Shown here piece after piece: positions 1-5,698 of a stretch of 5,698 nucleotides of DNA (position 1 is the stretch's first letter; every line of letters begins with the position of its first letter). The translations under genes and the position numbers were made by a program. The DNA comes from Caryophanales bacterium UBA782 (lineage in GTDB: Bacteria > Bacillota_I > Bacilli_A > RFN20 > CAG-826), in contig DBJG01000066.1 in assembly GCA_002296455.1 (NCBI GenBank), positions 17,680 through 23,377 of the forward strand, read 5' to 3'. The notes below the pieces were generated by a model. The model was given only the letters and a program-made list of their open reading frames with translations. It was not told the DNA's origin and made no database searches.

Positions 1-957
1 ATTGTCCAAGAATAGTTCGGCAATTGGGCCTTCCCATTTAGTGGTGATTAAAGGTCTTGAACAAGCGTTTGCCTCCCCTTTCACCAAATAATAGCCTTCG
101 AATTTAGAAGTACACAAAACGAGATCTGCATTCAAATAATCCTCTTTTGTCGTTGCGTGCCCGACGATGATTTCAACTTCAGATAGATGGGCGTCAGTAA
201 CGAAGGCGCGCATCTCCTCCTCTAAATGCCCTTCTCCATACATTTTCATGCGAAAAGAAAAAGAACGATCGTGAAGGACTTTTGCAATCTTCAAAGCAAA
301 CAGAGGATCTTTTTGTTCCGAGAAACGACCGATAAAAACAATCGTCCCCTGGTGATAGCTCAAATCCAAAACGGGGTCGAGCTTGATTGGGTTATATACG
401 AAAGTAGATTTACTTCTTAATGAACGCTTCCTTTCGCAAACCCTATCCATCGTTGAAGCGGTAAGGAAAATGAATTTTTCTGGTTTTCTGGATAAGAAAA
501 AGCCTAAGCGATTCGCAAAAGAAAAGAATTCTTTTTCATTGAAATGGAAATGGAAGAACACATGGCCTTTTTTCGGTGCATTCAAATAGGAATCCAAAGC
601 GCTTCCGATATAAATAGAATCCTCGTCCATGAGGGAAGCGATTCGTTTTCTAACACGGTTGCGATGAAAAGCAAAAGCATCAAGCGTGTCTTTGAATAAA
701 CCAAAAAGTCCCTTCCAATTCCTCTCTTTCACGTACTTTGCGCAATATTGATCAAAACGTCCAACGCGAGTAGGAACATTTAATTCGATGATTTTAATAC
801 GAGGGTCAAGCGTATAACTGATTTTTCCCTCGATTTTGCTTAAGACGATAAGATGAATATCGTAATATGGGCAAAGCATATTCATAAGCTCTATCGAAAC
901 GGTTTCCGTTCCACCAATGAGATTTAGGTTTTGCACACCCCAGAAGATTTTTTTCAT
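1..957 (-). CDS. GT4-type glycosyltransferase, 3' end outside window
   Basis: The frame is open from ATG 957 to the left edge: 319 residues with no stop, so the C-terminus (probably some tens of residues) is missing. It looks like a GT-B fold, family 4 glycosyltransferase, which transfers a sugar from an activated nucleotide sugar to an envelope glycan or lipid acceptor in the cytoplasm. Seen: an N-terminal first strand and glycine loop of the GGTE type (GGTE at 15-18); a second Rossmann half opening with IGRFSEQKDP (209-218); YGEG (240-243); and the nucleotide-sugar-binding EX7E signature at E287/E295 (FEGYYLVKGE), followed by RPLITT. No signal peptide or membrane segment is visible. The start is fixed by an in-frame TAA four codons upstream (969-967). 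The N-terminus differs from the MGS-type glucosyltransferase often paired with CpoA/DGS enzymes, so donor and acceptor are unknown; a capsule, teichoic acid or glycolipid role are all possible. Family call firm, substrate unknown. Confidence 0.88.
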   Translation of the reverse strand, partial: MKKIFWGVQNLNLIGGTETVSIELMNMLCPYYDIHLIVLSKIEGKISYTLDPRIKIIELNVPTRVGRFDQYCAKYVKERNWKGLFGLFKDTLDAFAFHRNRVRKRIASLMDEDSIYIGSALDSYLNAPKKGHVFFHFHFNEKEFFSFANRLGFFLSRKPEKFIFLTASTMDRVCERKRSLRSKSTFVYNPIKLDPVLDLSYHQGTIVFIGRFSEQKDPLFALKIAKVLHDRSFSFRMKMYGEGHLEEEMRAFVTDAHLSEVEIIVGHATTKEDYLNADLVLCTSKFEGYYLVKGEANACSRPLITTKWEGPIAELFLDN

Positions 958-969
958 CGTCCTATTTTA
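958..969 (-). promoter_or_regulatory. Unusual start region of the leftmost glycosyltransferase
   Basis: The only Shine-Dalgarno-like string is AGGA (963-960), just 2 nt from ATG 957, closer than the 5-9 nt seen at the other genes here. A TAAAAT hexamer at 969-964 overlaps this stretch and lies exactly 6 nt from the A of ATG, which is the spacing expected if transcription began at the start codon (a leaderless mRNA). No good -35 is visible: with a 17-nt spacer it would be TTCTTT. The site decides the start because an in-frame TAA (969-967) excludes anything further upstream. Whether it is a weak RBS, a leaderless promoter or both is undecided. Confidence 0.3.
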
Positions 970-985
970 ACGCAACTACAACGAG

Positions 986-1012
986 AAAAGAAAAGCGGGA
1001 TTGCTATCCCGC
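986..1012 (-). terminator. Intrinsic terminator overlapping the end of the CpoA/DGS-like gene
   Basis: A perfect 7-bp GC-rich stem pairs GCGGGAT with ATCCCGC (arms 1012-1006 and 1001-995) around a 4-nt loop. On the minus strand it is followed by TTTTCTTTT (994-986). The stop codon TAG of the upstream glycosyltransferase (1006-1004) sits at the stem top and in the loop, so the 5' arm is coding sequence. On the plus strand the same hairpin is followed by G and seven T (1014-1020), so it could act in both directions, although no plus-strand gene needing it is visible. Confidence 0.8.
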
Positions 1013-2020
1013 GTTTTTTTGTTTCAACAAAGACTCGTAAACTTTTTTTAGTTCGTCTCCGACTGCACCTAAATTTCTTTCTTCCGCAACTTGATATCCT
1101 GCCTTCAAAATGGAAGGATCGTCTCCATTTTCTAAAATGTGACCAAGCTTTGAAATGAATTCTTCCGTCGTTTTGGCTTTATGACAGTTTATTCCGTCTT
1201 TAAGCCAAGGATCATAGACGCCGATATCACGGATAAGAAGCGGCGTTTCGCTTGCAAGAGCCTCCAAAGTCACGATTCCTTCCGTCTCTTCACGAGATGG
1301 GAAAAGCATGCAAGAGGCAAGTCGATAGGATGCTTTGATGAGATCCCCTTTGATATAACCAGGCATGATAACATTGCTTGGCTTATGCGAAAGAAGATGG
1401 TGAATGCGCGAGGATTGAAGAATCCAGTCCAAATGCCCAAACCATATGAATTTAATCGCTGGATAAGCGCGCGCAACTTCAAAGAAAGTATCAATTCCTT
1501 TTCTCATAAAAGGGAAGCCGACACCCATCACGAATTTTTCGCCTTTTGCAAGAGAAAAGAGTTTCCGAAATGATTCTTGTGCATCCAAATTACTTTGATA
1601 TTCATTGGTATCGATTCCATTAGAAATCGCAATTACTTTCGTACCCAAGTGATAAGAATCAATACACTTTTTAGAATACTCGGTCGGAGTAATGATAAGG
1701 TCAGCCTCTCGATACATCTTGTCCAATTGATGGTCGAAAACCGGCTCAATGAGTTTCCAACAAGCGAAAGAATCGCGAAAATCCTCATGAGTGCTATGTC
1801 CGTGTACAATGACGGGAATGCCTTTTTTCTTGCAGCGCTTCAAAAGACGCTCGCTTTTCGCCCAAATTGTGTTGATATGAGCGATATCGAAAGAATCTTT
1901 CGGGTCGTAAGTGACGTTGATTCCCGCTGCTTTTAACGCAATGGTTTGATGGCGCTGCGCCCGGCCAATTCCGCTATTGCCGATTTTATCGTAGTCCTGA
2001 AAATAGAGAAGGACTTTCAT
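1004..2020 (-). CDS. GT4 glycosyltransferase, CpoA / diglucosyl-diacylglycerol synthase-like
   Basis: A complete 338-aa GT-B glycosyltransferase. The N-terminus (MKVLLYFQDYDKIGNSGIGR) and the HGHSTHEDFRDSF block (73-85) resemble what I recall of Streptococcus CpoA and the Acholeplasma DGS enzyme, which add the second sugar to monoglycosyl-diacylglycerol at the inner face of the membrane. Further motifs are NGIDTNEY (134-141), the second-domain opening VGFPFMRKGI (167-176), and EX7E at E245/E253 (EETEGIVTLE). Length matches this subgroup (about 330-340 aa). No transmembrane helix is evident; such enzymes bind membranes peripherally. ATG 2020 lies 2 nt after the deoC stop and its GGAAGAG Shine-Dalgarno is inside the deoC end, suggesting translational coupling. 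The gene ends TAG inside a terminator hairpin. GT4 membership is firm; the glycolipid role is inferred from remembered similarity, and the sugar (glucose or galactose) cannot be told. Confidence 0.9.
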   Translation of the reverse strand: MKVLLYFQDYDKIGNSGIGRAQRHQTIALKAAGINVTYDPKDSFDIAHINTIWAKSERLLKRCKKKGIPVIVHGHSTHEDFRDSFACWKLIEPVFDHQLDKMYREADLIITPTEYSKKCIDSYHLGTKVIAISNGIDTNEYQSNLDAQESFRKLFSLAKGEKFVMGVGFPFMRKGIDTFFEVARAYPAIKFIWFGHLDWILQSSRIHHLLSHKPSNVIMPGYIKGDLIKASYRLASCMLFPSREETEGIVTLEALASETPLLIRDIGVYDPWLKDGINCHKAKTTEEFISKLGHILENGDDPSILKAGYQVAEERNLGAVGDELKKVYESLLKQKNAG

Positions 2021-2022
2021 TT

Positions 2023-2667
2023 TTATTTCTCTTCCATGATTTCGACGCTATGGCTACATCCGATGCGATTCGCGCCAGCTTTGATGAGATCAAGCATCTG
2101 TGATTTCGTATGAATCCCACCTGCTGCTTTCACGCCAACGTACGGTCCGACAGCATCGCGCATCAATTTTACGTCTTCGACTTTTGCTCCGCCTTTACCA
2201 AAACCAGTCGACGTCTTGACAAAATCAGCACCGCCTTTCGCGGCCGCTTCTGAACAAGCCACGATTTCTTCTGGTGTCAAATAGCAGTTTTCCAAAATGA
2301 CTTTAAGCGTCTTGTTTCCAATTGCCTCTTTTACCATCTTTACTTCGTCTTCGATGAAGGCGTAATCGTGTTCTTTCGCCATGGAGACGTTTTGGACCAT
2401 ATCAATTTCGTCCGCTCCATCGGCCACGGCTTGCTTTGCCTCAAACGCGATTGATTGCGGGTTAGAAGCCCCGAGAGGAAAACCGACAACCGTGCAAACT
2501 TTTACATCAGTTCCATTCAAAAGCTTTTTCGCGACTTTCACATAGAAAGGATTGATGCAAACGCTCATAAAATCGTATTTCTTCGCTTCTTCGCAAAGTT
2601 TGACGATATCGGCGATGGACGCATATGCGTTTAAATTCGTGTGGTCAAAAAATTTATTGTAATTCAT
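2023..2667 (-). CDS. deoC: Deoxyribose-phosphate aldolase (DERA)
   Basis: A 214-aa class I aldolase that reversibly cleaves 2-deoxy-D-ribose 5-phosphate to glyceraldehyde 3-phosphate and acetaldehyde, the last step of deoxynucleoside catabolism in the cytoplasm. Its single TIM-barrel domain shows the expected landmarks: DHTNL near the N-terminus (8-12), VGFPLG (61-66), EIDMV with Asp89 (equivalent to E. coli Asp102), VKTSTGF with the Schiff-base Lys151 (E. coli Lys167), and VGVKAAGGI with Lys180 (E. coli Lys201). Length is normal for the shorter bacterial form. ATG 2667 has AAGGAG 7 nt upstream. None of the usual partners (deoxynucleoside phosphorylases, phosphopentomutase, cytidine deaminase, a DeoR-type regulator) is in the window. 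It sits instead between the rpmF terminator and a glycosyltransferase that starts 2 nt after its stop. No convincing promoter is visible in the 49 nt between that terminator and the start. Confidence 0.96.
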   Translation of the reverse strand: MNYNKFFDHTNLNAYASIADIVKLCEEAKKYDFMSVCINPFYVKVAKKLLNGTDVKVCTVVGFPLGASNPQSIAFEAKQAVADGADEIDMVQNVSMAKEHDYAFIEDEVKMVKEAIGNKTLKVILENCYLTPEEIVACSEAAAKGGADFVKTSTGFGKGGAKVEDVKLMRDAVGPYVGVKAAGGIHTKSQMLDLIKAGANRIGCSHSVEIMEEK

Positions 2668-2716
2668 GTTTCTTCTCCTTCTTTTATTTTACACGATTGG
2701 GACGAAGGCGAGAATG

Positions 2717-2741
2717 AAAAAAACGAGCGAATGCTCGTTTT
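2717..2741 (-). terminator. Intrinsic terminator after rpmF
   Basis: A perfect 9-bp stem pairs AAAACGAGC (2741-2733) with GCTCGTTTT (2728-2720) around the loop ATTC. On the minus strand the 3' arm runs into seven consecutive T (2723-2717). It begins 2 nt after the rpmF stop codon. This is a textbook Rho-independent terminator for the rpmF transcript; some read-through into deoC is possible. Confidence 0.92.
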
Positions 2742-2743
2742 CC

Positions 2744-2944
2744 TTATTTGGTTGGCTCGCCCGCTTCTTTTTTGTGATGGACGATTTCTTTGCCTTTATA
2801 ATAGCCGCATTCCGGGCAAACGGTGTGGCTATCGATAAGCGCGCCGCAATGGGAGCAAACTGTCTTTCCGGTGATTTCGAGTTTGAAATGCCCTCTGCGT
2901 AATCTTTTTCTTGTTTTCGATGTTCGTCTTTGTGGTACCGCCAT
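2744..2944 (-). CDS. rpmF: 50S ribosomal protein bL32 (zinc-ribbon form)
   Basis: A 66-aa structural protein of the large ribosomal subunit. The N-terminus [17 protein letters not shown] is characteristic of bL32 (MAVP, then a basic segment). Four cysteines in two CxxC pairs (Cys30/Cys33 as CSHC and Cys43/Cys46 as CPEC) form the zinc ribbon of the C+ version of this protein. It is a few residues longer than the common 56-60 aa, with a charged C-terminal tail containing HH and KK. ATG 2944 has AGAGGA 8 nt upstream. It has its own promoter and a terminator directly after the stop, so it looks monocistronic. The often-seen upstream partner yceD (DUF177) is absent; mtaB lies upstream instead. Confidence 0.98.
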   Translation of the reverse strand: MAVPQRRTSKTRKRLRRGHFKLEITGKTVCSHCGALIDSHTVCPECGYYKGKEIVHHKKEAGEPTK

Positions 2945-2970
2945 GATAAATATCCTCTTTTCGGTGCTTG

Positions 2971-2998
2971 ATTATATTCTCTTCTAAAAGAGAGTCAA
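2971..2998 (-). promoter_or_regulatory. Sigma-A-type promoter of rpmF
   Basis: On the minus strand, TTGACT (2998-2993, five of six matches to the -35 consensus) is separated by 16 nt from a perfect TATAAT (2976-2971). The expected transcription start is near 2964, giving a leader of about 20 nt that carries the AGAGGA ribosome binding site of rpmF. It is the best promoter in the window, fitting a highly expressed ribosomal protein gene. Confidence 0.85.
2978..2993. repeat. Inverted repeat in the rpmF promoter spacer
   Basis: A perfect 6-bp inverted repeat, TCTCTT-ctaa-AAGAGA on the plus strand, fills almost the whole spacer between the -35 and -10 elements and touches the last base of the -35. 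Its position is that of an operator, but short AT-rich palindromes arise easily by chance and no known regulator site is recognised. Confidence 0.35.
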
Positions 2999-3004
2999 TA
3001 ATTC

Positions 3005-3022
3005 GTTATACAATGTAATAAC
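3005..3022. repeat. Imperfect dyad upstream of the rpmF -35
   Basis: GTTAT and ATAAC arms enclose ACA-a-TGT plus one unpaired A, so eight base pairs can form with a single bulge. It lies 6 nt upstream of the rpmF -35 element. It could bind a regulator or be chance in AT-rich DNA; no matching regulator is recognised. Confidence 0.25.
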
Positions 3023-3073
3023 TTTTCAAACTTTCATTCGATTGTTATCGTGATGAATATGAATTATCGGATT

Positions 3074-4360
3074 TTAGTTTGCTTCGTTCTCTTTTTGATA
3101 AACAACGGTCGCAATCTTTCCGTGCATTGCTTCTACGTAAGGCACACGAACATGCAAATAGTTGCTCGTATGCCCCATGGAGACACCCTTTTTTGGATCG
3201 TCTTCCTCGAAAAGCACTTCCATCTTTTTCCCAAGGAAAGAAGATTCATATTCTTCTTGAAGCTTTTTAGCGATGGCTAATAGCTCATGGACGCGTCTCT
3301 CTTTAGTTTGAGGCTCGACTTGATCTGGCAACGTAGCGGCGAGTGTTCCGCTACGTGGGCTGAATGGGAAAACATGAATTTGACTGAATTTTGCCTTTTG
3401 AACAAAAGCAAGTGTTTCCTTCCACTCTTCTTCGCTTTCACCAGGGAAGCCTACAATCACATCCGTGGTTAGGGCAATATCGTGTCGCGCTTGTCGTAAC
3501 ATCGTAATTGTTTCTAAAAAAGCATTCACATCATACGGCCGATGCATTCTCGCTAAAACGCTAGAACTCCCGCTCTGGAGAGGAATGTGAACGTGATTAG
3601 CGATCGCGGGATACTGAATGAGCAAATCTTTGAATTTCGGCGTGATTTCAGCGCTTTCCAAGCTTCCTAAGCGAAGACGATACAAAGAAGGATTTGCCAA
3701 AAGAATGTCATTCACCAAATCGAACAAATCATAGGAGGAAGAAAAATCATTCCCATATTTCCCAATGTGAACACCCGTCAAAACGATCTCTTTATATCCT
3801 TGTTCAACGAGATTTTTCGTTTCCAAAAGAATGTTATTTTTGTCGCGGCTTCTGCTATTCCCACGCAAAATCGGGATAAGGCAGTATGAGCAAAAATTAT
3901 CGCAGCCATCCTGGATTTTTAAATAAGCCCGCGCTTGATTTGTCAAAGCGATTTGTCCCATTTCTTCGAACTTTTCGTGGCGAACGTTTTTTTTCACGTC
4001 AATAACAGGCGGTGTTATTTTTTTCGCGATGATTTCCTTTAAGTATTCTACGATTTTGTTTCTTTCGCTCGTTCCTACAATGATATCAACACCCATGCTC
4101 GCGACTTCATGGGCGTGAATCTCGCTATAGCAGCCCATAACCACAAGAATCGCCTTGGGTGATAAACGTCTGAATTTGCGAATATGCTGGCGGCTTTTTT
4201 GGTCCGCGACATGCGTAACACCACATGTATTAATCACAATAACATCGGCATCGTTATAGGAAGAAGCCTCTTTAAAACCTGCTAAAAGGAACTGCTCCCG
4301 CAAAGCGTTGGTTTCATACCCATTTACCTTACAGCCCAACGAAAACAGGAAAAATTTCAT
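3074..4360 (-). CDS. mtaB: tRNA t6A37 methylthiotransferase MtaB
   Basis: A 428-aa radical-SAM methylthiotransferase that converts t6A at position 37 of ANN-decoding tRNAs to ms2t6A, stabilising codon reading. The three expected parts are present in order. The N-terminal UPF0004 domain has Cys10 (LGCKVNGYE), Cys46 (INTCGVT) and Cys77 (MGCYSE) for the auxiliary iron-sulfur cluster. The radical-SAM core has CxxxCxxC at Cys153/Cys157/Cys160 (DGCDNFCSYC) and the later strand TTDVIVGFPGE (298-308). A C-terminal TRAM domain covers about 372-425. GCKVN and the length point to MtaB rather than MiaB or RimO. ATG 4360 has AGGAG 5 nt upstream and overlaps the preceding stop as ATGA. It follows rsmE and the unknown gene, as in the Bacillus yqeU-yqeV order apart from the insertion. 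No strong terminator follows; the next 129 nt hold the rpmF promoter. Confidence 0.96.
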   Translation of the reverse strand: MKFFLFSLGCKVNGYETNALREQFLLAGFKEASSYNDADVIVINTCGVTHVADQKSRQHIRKFRRLSPKAILVVMGCYSEIHAHEVASMGVDIIVGTSERNKIVEYLKEIIAKKITPPVIDVKKNVRHEKFEEMGQIALTNQARAYLKIQDGCDNFCSYCLIPILRGNSRSRDKNNILLETKNLVEQGYKEIVLTGVHIGKYGNDFSSSYDLFDLVNDILLANPSLYRLRLGSLESAEITPKFKDLLIQYPAIANHVHIPLQSGSSSVLARMHRPYDVNAFLETITMLRQARHDIALTTDVIVGFPGESEEEWKETLAFVQKAKFSQIHVFPFSPRSGTLAATLPDQVEPQTKERRVHELLAIAKKLQEEYESSFLGKKMEVLFEEDDPKKGVSMGHTSNYLHVRVPYVEAMHGKIATVVYQKENEAN

Positions 4361-5124
4361 CTTTTCTCCTCTTTCTTTCGGAAATCGGATACAAAACGCA
4401 TAGAGATGAATCCGTTTTCGAATAAAGCATTGATTAAGCCGTTTTTGTCACTATAGAAATAAGCATCAGCGACGTTTTGGAGACGCTTTATCATGTGCGT
4501 TTTCACGGCTTTTTCGAGATATTTATCGAACAAAGCGAGTTTTGCGTCAAGACGCCCTTGGTCATTGATAAAATAAAGAGTGTCCGCATCATAATCGTAG
4601 AAAGCGCAAACCTTGCCTTCTTCTTTGACCTTCACAAGTTTTGTGAAATAAGAATCGTATATTTTGTTGCCATAATAATCGAAAGTGTCGATAAGCAAAG
4701 GCTCGTAAACCCTTAAAAGTTCTTTGTAGGGCTCTTTTGACAGTTTCATGAAATCATGACTGTAAATCCGATTGATGGACAAAGGGAAAGAAGGAATGAA
4801 TATCTTTTCCTCTTCGTATGTGAAATAAGGAAGATCACTCATTCCCATGTCCATGAATTCCTTCAGTGATAAGGAATCATCAACGTTTTTCTTTTTGCTT
4901 TTCTCCGCATAGAGTTTTTCAATAATTTTCTTATTGAGCAAACCGCGAATAATGATGTTTGCTCTTGTAATATCAACAGGATCGCTTGCTTTTAAGAAAC
5001 GCCCCATTGTTTCTAAGGAAGTCAAAATGACTCGATTAGAAAGGAAAAAGGCCATTTCATCGCTTTTAAAAAAGCGGTTTTGCGCTTGCTTCGAAGACAA
5101 AAAATCATAAAAGGAAATGCTCAT
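4357..5124 (-). CDS. Hypothetical protein of unknown function, 255 aa, between rsmE and mtaB
   Basis: I do not recognise a family. The chosen start is ATG 5124: it has GGAG 7 nt upstream and forms an ATGA overlap with the rsmE stop; a TTG at 5160 would add 12 residues but looks less likely. The gene ends with another ATGA overlap onto mtaB, so it is almost certainly a real co-translated operon member. The protein is soluble-looking, with no signal peptide or membrane segment, one cysteine (Cys173) and no tryptophan. It is unusually rich in Phe and Tyr (about 15% together). A probably helical N-terminal half holds a lysine-rich stretch (66-79, with EKSKKKN), and a YDYDADTLYFINDQGRLD segment (176-193) looks like a beta hairpin. 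The tail is charged (RKKEEKR). Context suggests a role near RNA modification or translation, but that is guilt by association only. Not annotated further. Confidence 0.85.
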   Translation of the reverse strand: MSISFYDFLSSKQAQNRFFKSDEMAFFLSNRVILTSLETMGRFLKASDPVDITRANIIIRGLLNKKIIEKLYAEKSKKKNVDDSLSLKEFMDMGMSDLPYFTYEEEKIFIPSFPLSINRIYSHDFMKLSKEPYKELLRVYEPLLIDTFDYYGNKIYDSYFTKLVKVKEEGKVCAFYDYDADTLYFINDQGRLDAKLALFDKYLEKAVKTHMIKRLQNVADAYFYSDKNGLINALFENGFISMRFVSDFRKKEEKR

Positions 5125-5698
5125 AATTCGTCTCCATAAGCGCCAAGTAAAGAAGCGCAATAAATACTCGCGGTTTCCGCACGCAAAATGCGTTTTCCCA
5201 AGGATATCGCTTTAAAACCGTGATTTTGGGCAAGAATCACTTCTTTTTCGCTCCATCCGCCTTCTGGGCCAATGAGCACATAGACACGTTCTCCTTTTTG
5301 GAGCGAAGAAAGTTCTTTATATAGGGAGTTACTATTCATCGCTTCTCCTTCATAAGCGATGTATTTATGCTCCGCCTCCACCATAAGGGCGTCTATGAAA
5401 GAAGACACGCCATGAACAATTGGCGCAACGAGTCGTTTGCTTTGCTCGCTCGCACCGCGAGCAATCTTGAAAAAACGCTCATTTTTCTTTTGTTTGTCTT
5501 TGCCCTCACGGAGTAAAACAATCGTTCTTTCGCTTGAAAGCGGAAAAAATTCCTTCACGCCTAATTCCGTTCCTTTTTGCACAACCAAATCATCATGACC
5601 GCCTTTTAATAAGGCAAAACCAAGCAAAACGGAAAGAGATGTTTCACGGTTTTCTATGACGTCTTCAAGCGCGGTAACGCGAAAAGGATCGAGAGAAG
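5121..5698 (-). CDS. rsmE: 16S rRNA (uracil1498-N3)-methyltransferase RsmE, 5' end outside window
   Basis: The 191 complete codons visible (5696-5124) are the C-terminal part of a SPOUT methyltransferase that methylates N3 of U1498 in helix 44 of 16S rRNA, using SAM. The frame is open to the right edge, so the missing part (roughly 50 residues of a usual 240-250) is most of the N-terminal PUA-like RNA-binding domain. Landmarks are VQKGTELGVKEFFPL (about 5582-5538), ASEQSKR in the following helix, the SAM-site loop IGPEGGWS (5273-5250) and LGKRILRAETA (5201-5169) of the trefoil knot. A TTG at 5627 lies inside the gene and is not its start. The stop TGA (5123-5121) overlaps the next gene's ATG. 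In Bacillus-type genomes rsmE follows prmA after dnaK-dnaJ, so those genes may lie to the right. Confidence 0.95.
   Translation of the reverse strand, partial: SLDPFRVTALEDVIENRETSLSVLLGFALLKGGHDDLVVQKGTELGVKEFFPLSSERTIVLLREGKDKQKKNERFFKIARGASEQSKRLVAPIVHGVSSFIDALMVEAEHKYIAYEGEAMNSNSLYKELSSLQKGERVYVLIGPEGGWSEKEVILAQNHGFKAISLGKRILRAETASIYCASLLGAYGDEL

Noticed and set aside
1181..1573. A 130-codon open frame on the plus strand
   Set aside because: It lies wholly inside the minus-strand glycosyltransferase, whose motifs are clear. The plus-strand translation has no recognisable motif and looks like a shadow frame.
1577..1936. A 119-codon open frame on the plus strand
   Set aside because: It is also antisense to the same glycosyltransferase gene, with no recognisable domain; treated as chance.
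2686..2691. TAAAAT as a -10 element for deoC
   Set aside because: Transcription would start within the AAGGAG ribosome binding site, and there is no matching -35.
2666..2902. Plus-strand open frames across the rpmF region
   Set aside because: They run through the rpmF coding sequence and its terminator in antisense. The hydrophobic stretch (LLLLLF) is a by-product of A/G-rich sequence on the other strand.
3033..3057. Weak hairpin after mtaB (TTCAT/ATGAA plus CGAT/ATCG around AACA)
   Set aside because: The stem is broken by an internal loop, is poor in GC and is not followed by a T-run on the minus strand, so it does not qualify as a terminator.
5125..5160. TTG 5160 as the start of the 255-aa protein
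   Set aside because: It would lengthen the overlap with rsmE, whereas ATG 5124 has GGAG at 7 nt and a coupled ATGA arrangement.
1..5698. Mobile elements, CRISPR, tRNA/rRNA genes, reassigned TGA codons
   Set aside because: No transposase, integrase, direct-repeat array or RNA-gene structure was seen on either strand, and TGA serves only as a stop while Trp is TGG.

Overview
All recognisable genes lie on the minus strand, so the window reads from right to left. The sequence is AT-rich (roughly 40% GC by eye). It has Gram-positive style Shine-Dalgarno sites (AGGAG/GGAG), a near-consensus sigma-A promoter and intrinsic terminators. Tryptophan is read as TGG throughout, and TGA ends two genes. 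This points to a low-GC Firmicutes/Bacilli-type genome using the standard bacterial code, possibly one of the Mollicutes-related or Erysipelotrichia-like lineages but not a TGA=Trp mycoplasma. The taxonomic placement is inference.

Right block (5698 to 3074): three tightly packed genes joined by two ATGA stop/start overlaps. They are rsmE (16S rRNA m3U1498 methyltransferase, 5' end outside the window), an unrecognised 255-aa protein, and mtaB (tRNA ms2t6A methylthiotransferase). rsmE and mtaB (yqeU and yqeV in Bacillus) are common neighbours at the end of the dnaK-dnaJ-prmA cluster, so this looks like a translation/RNA-modification operon with an extra, unknown gene between two well-known ones.

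Middle block (3073 to 2717): rpmF (ribosomal protein bL32, zinc-ribbon form) has its own strong promoter, with inverted repeats in and upstream of it, and a clear intrinsic terminator. It looks like a single-gene transcription unit.

Left block (2667 to 1): deoC (deoxyribose-phosphate aldolase) is followed after 2 nt by a GT4 glycosyltransferase resembling the glycolipid-synthesising CpoA/diglucosyl-diacylglycerol synthase type. A hairpin terminator overlaps the stop codon of that gene. A second, different GT4 glycosyltransferase then runs off the left edge, and its start has an unusually close Shine-Dalgarno. The two glycosyltransferases suggest a cell-envelope glycan or glycolipid function continuing to the left of the window.

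I found no tRNA, rRNA, CRISPR array, insertion sequence or phage signal. Most of the window is ordinary housekeeping sequence. The least explained parts are the 255-aa ORF, the stop codon inside the terminator hairpin near 1004, and the operator-like symmetry at the rpmF promoter.
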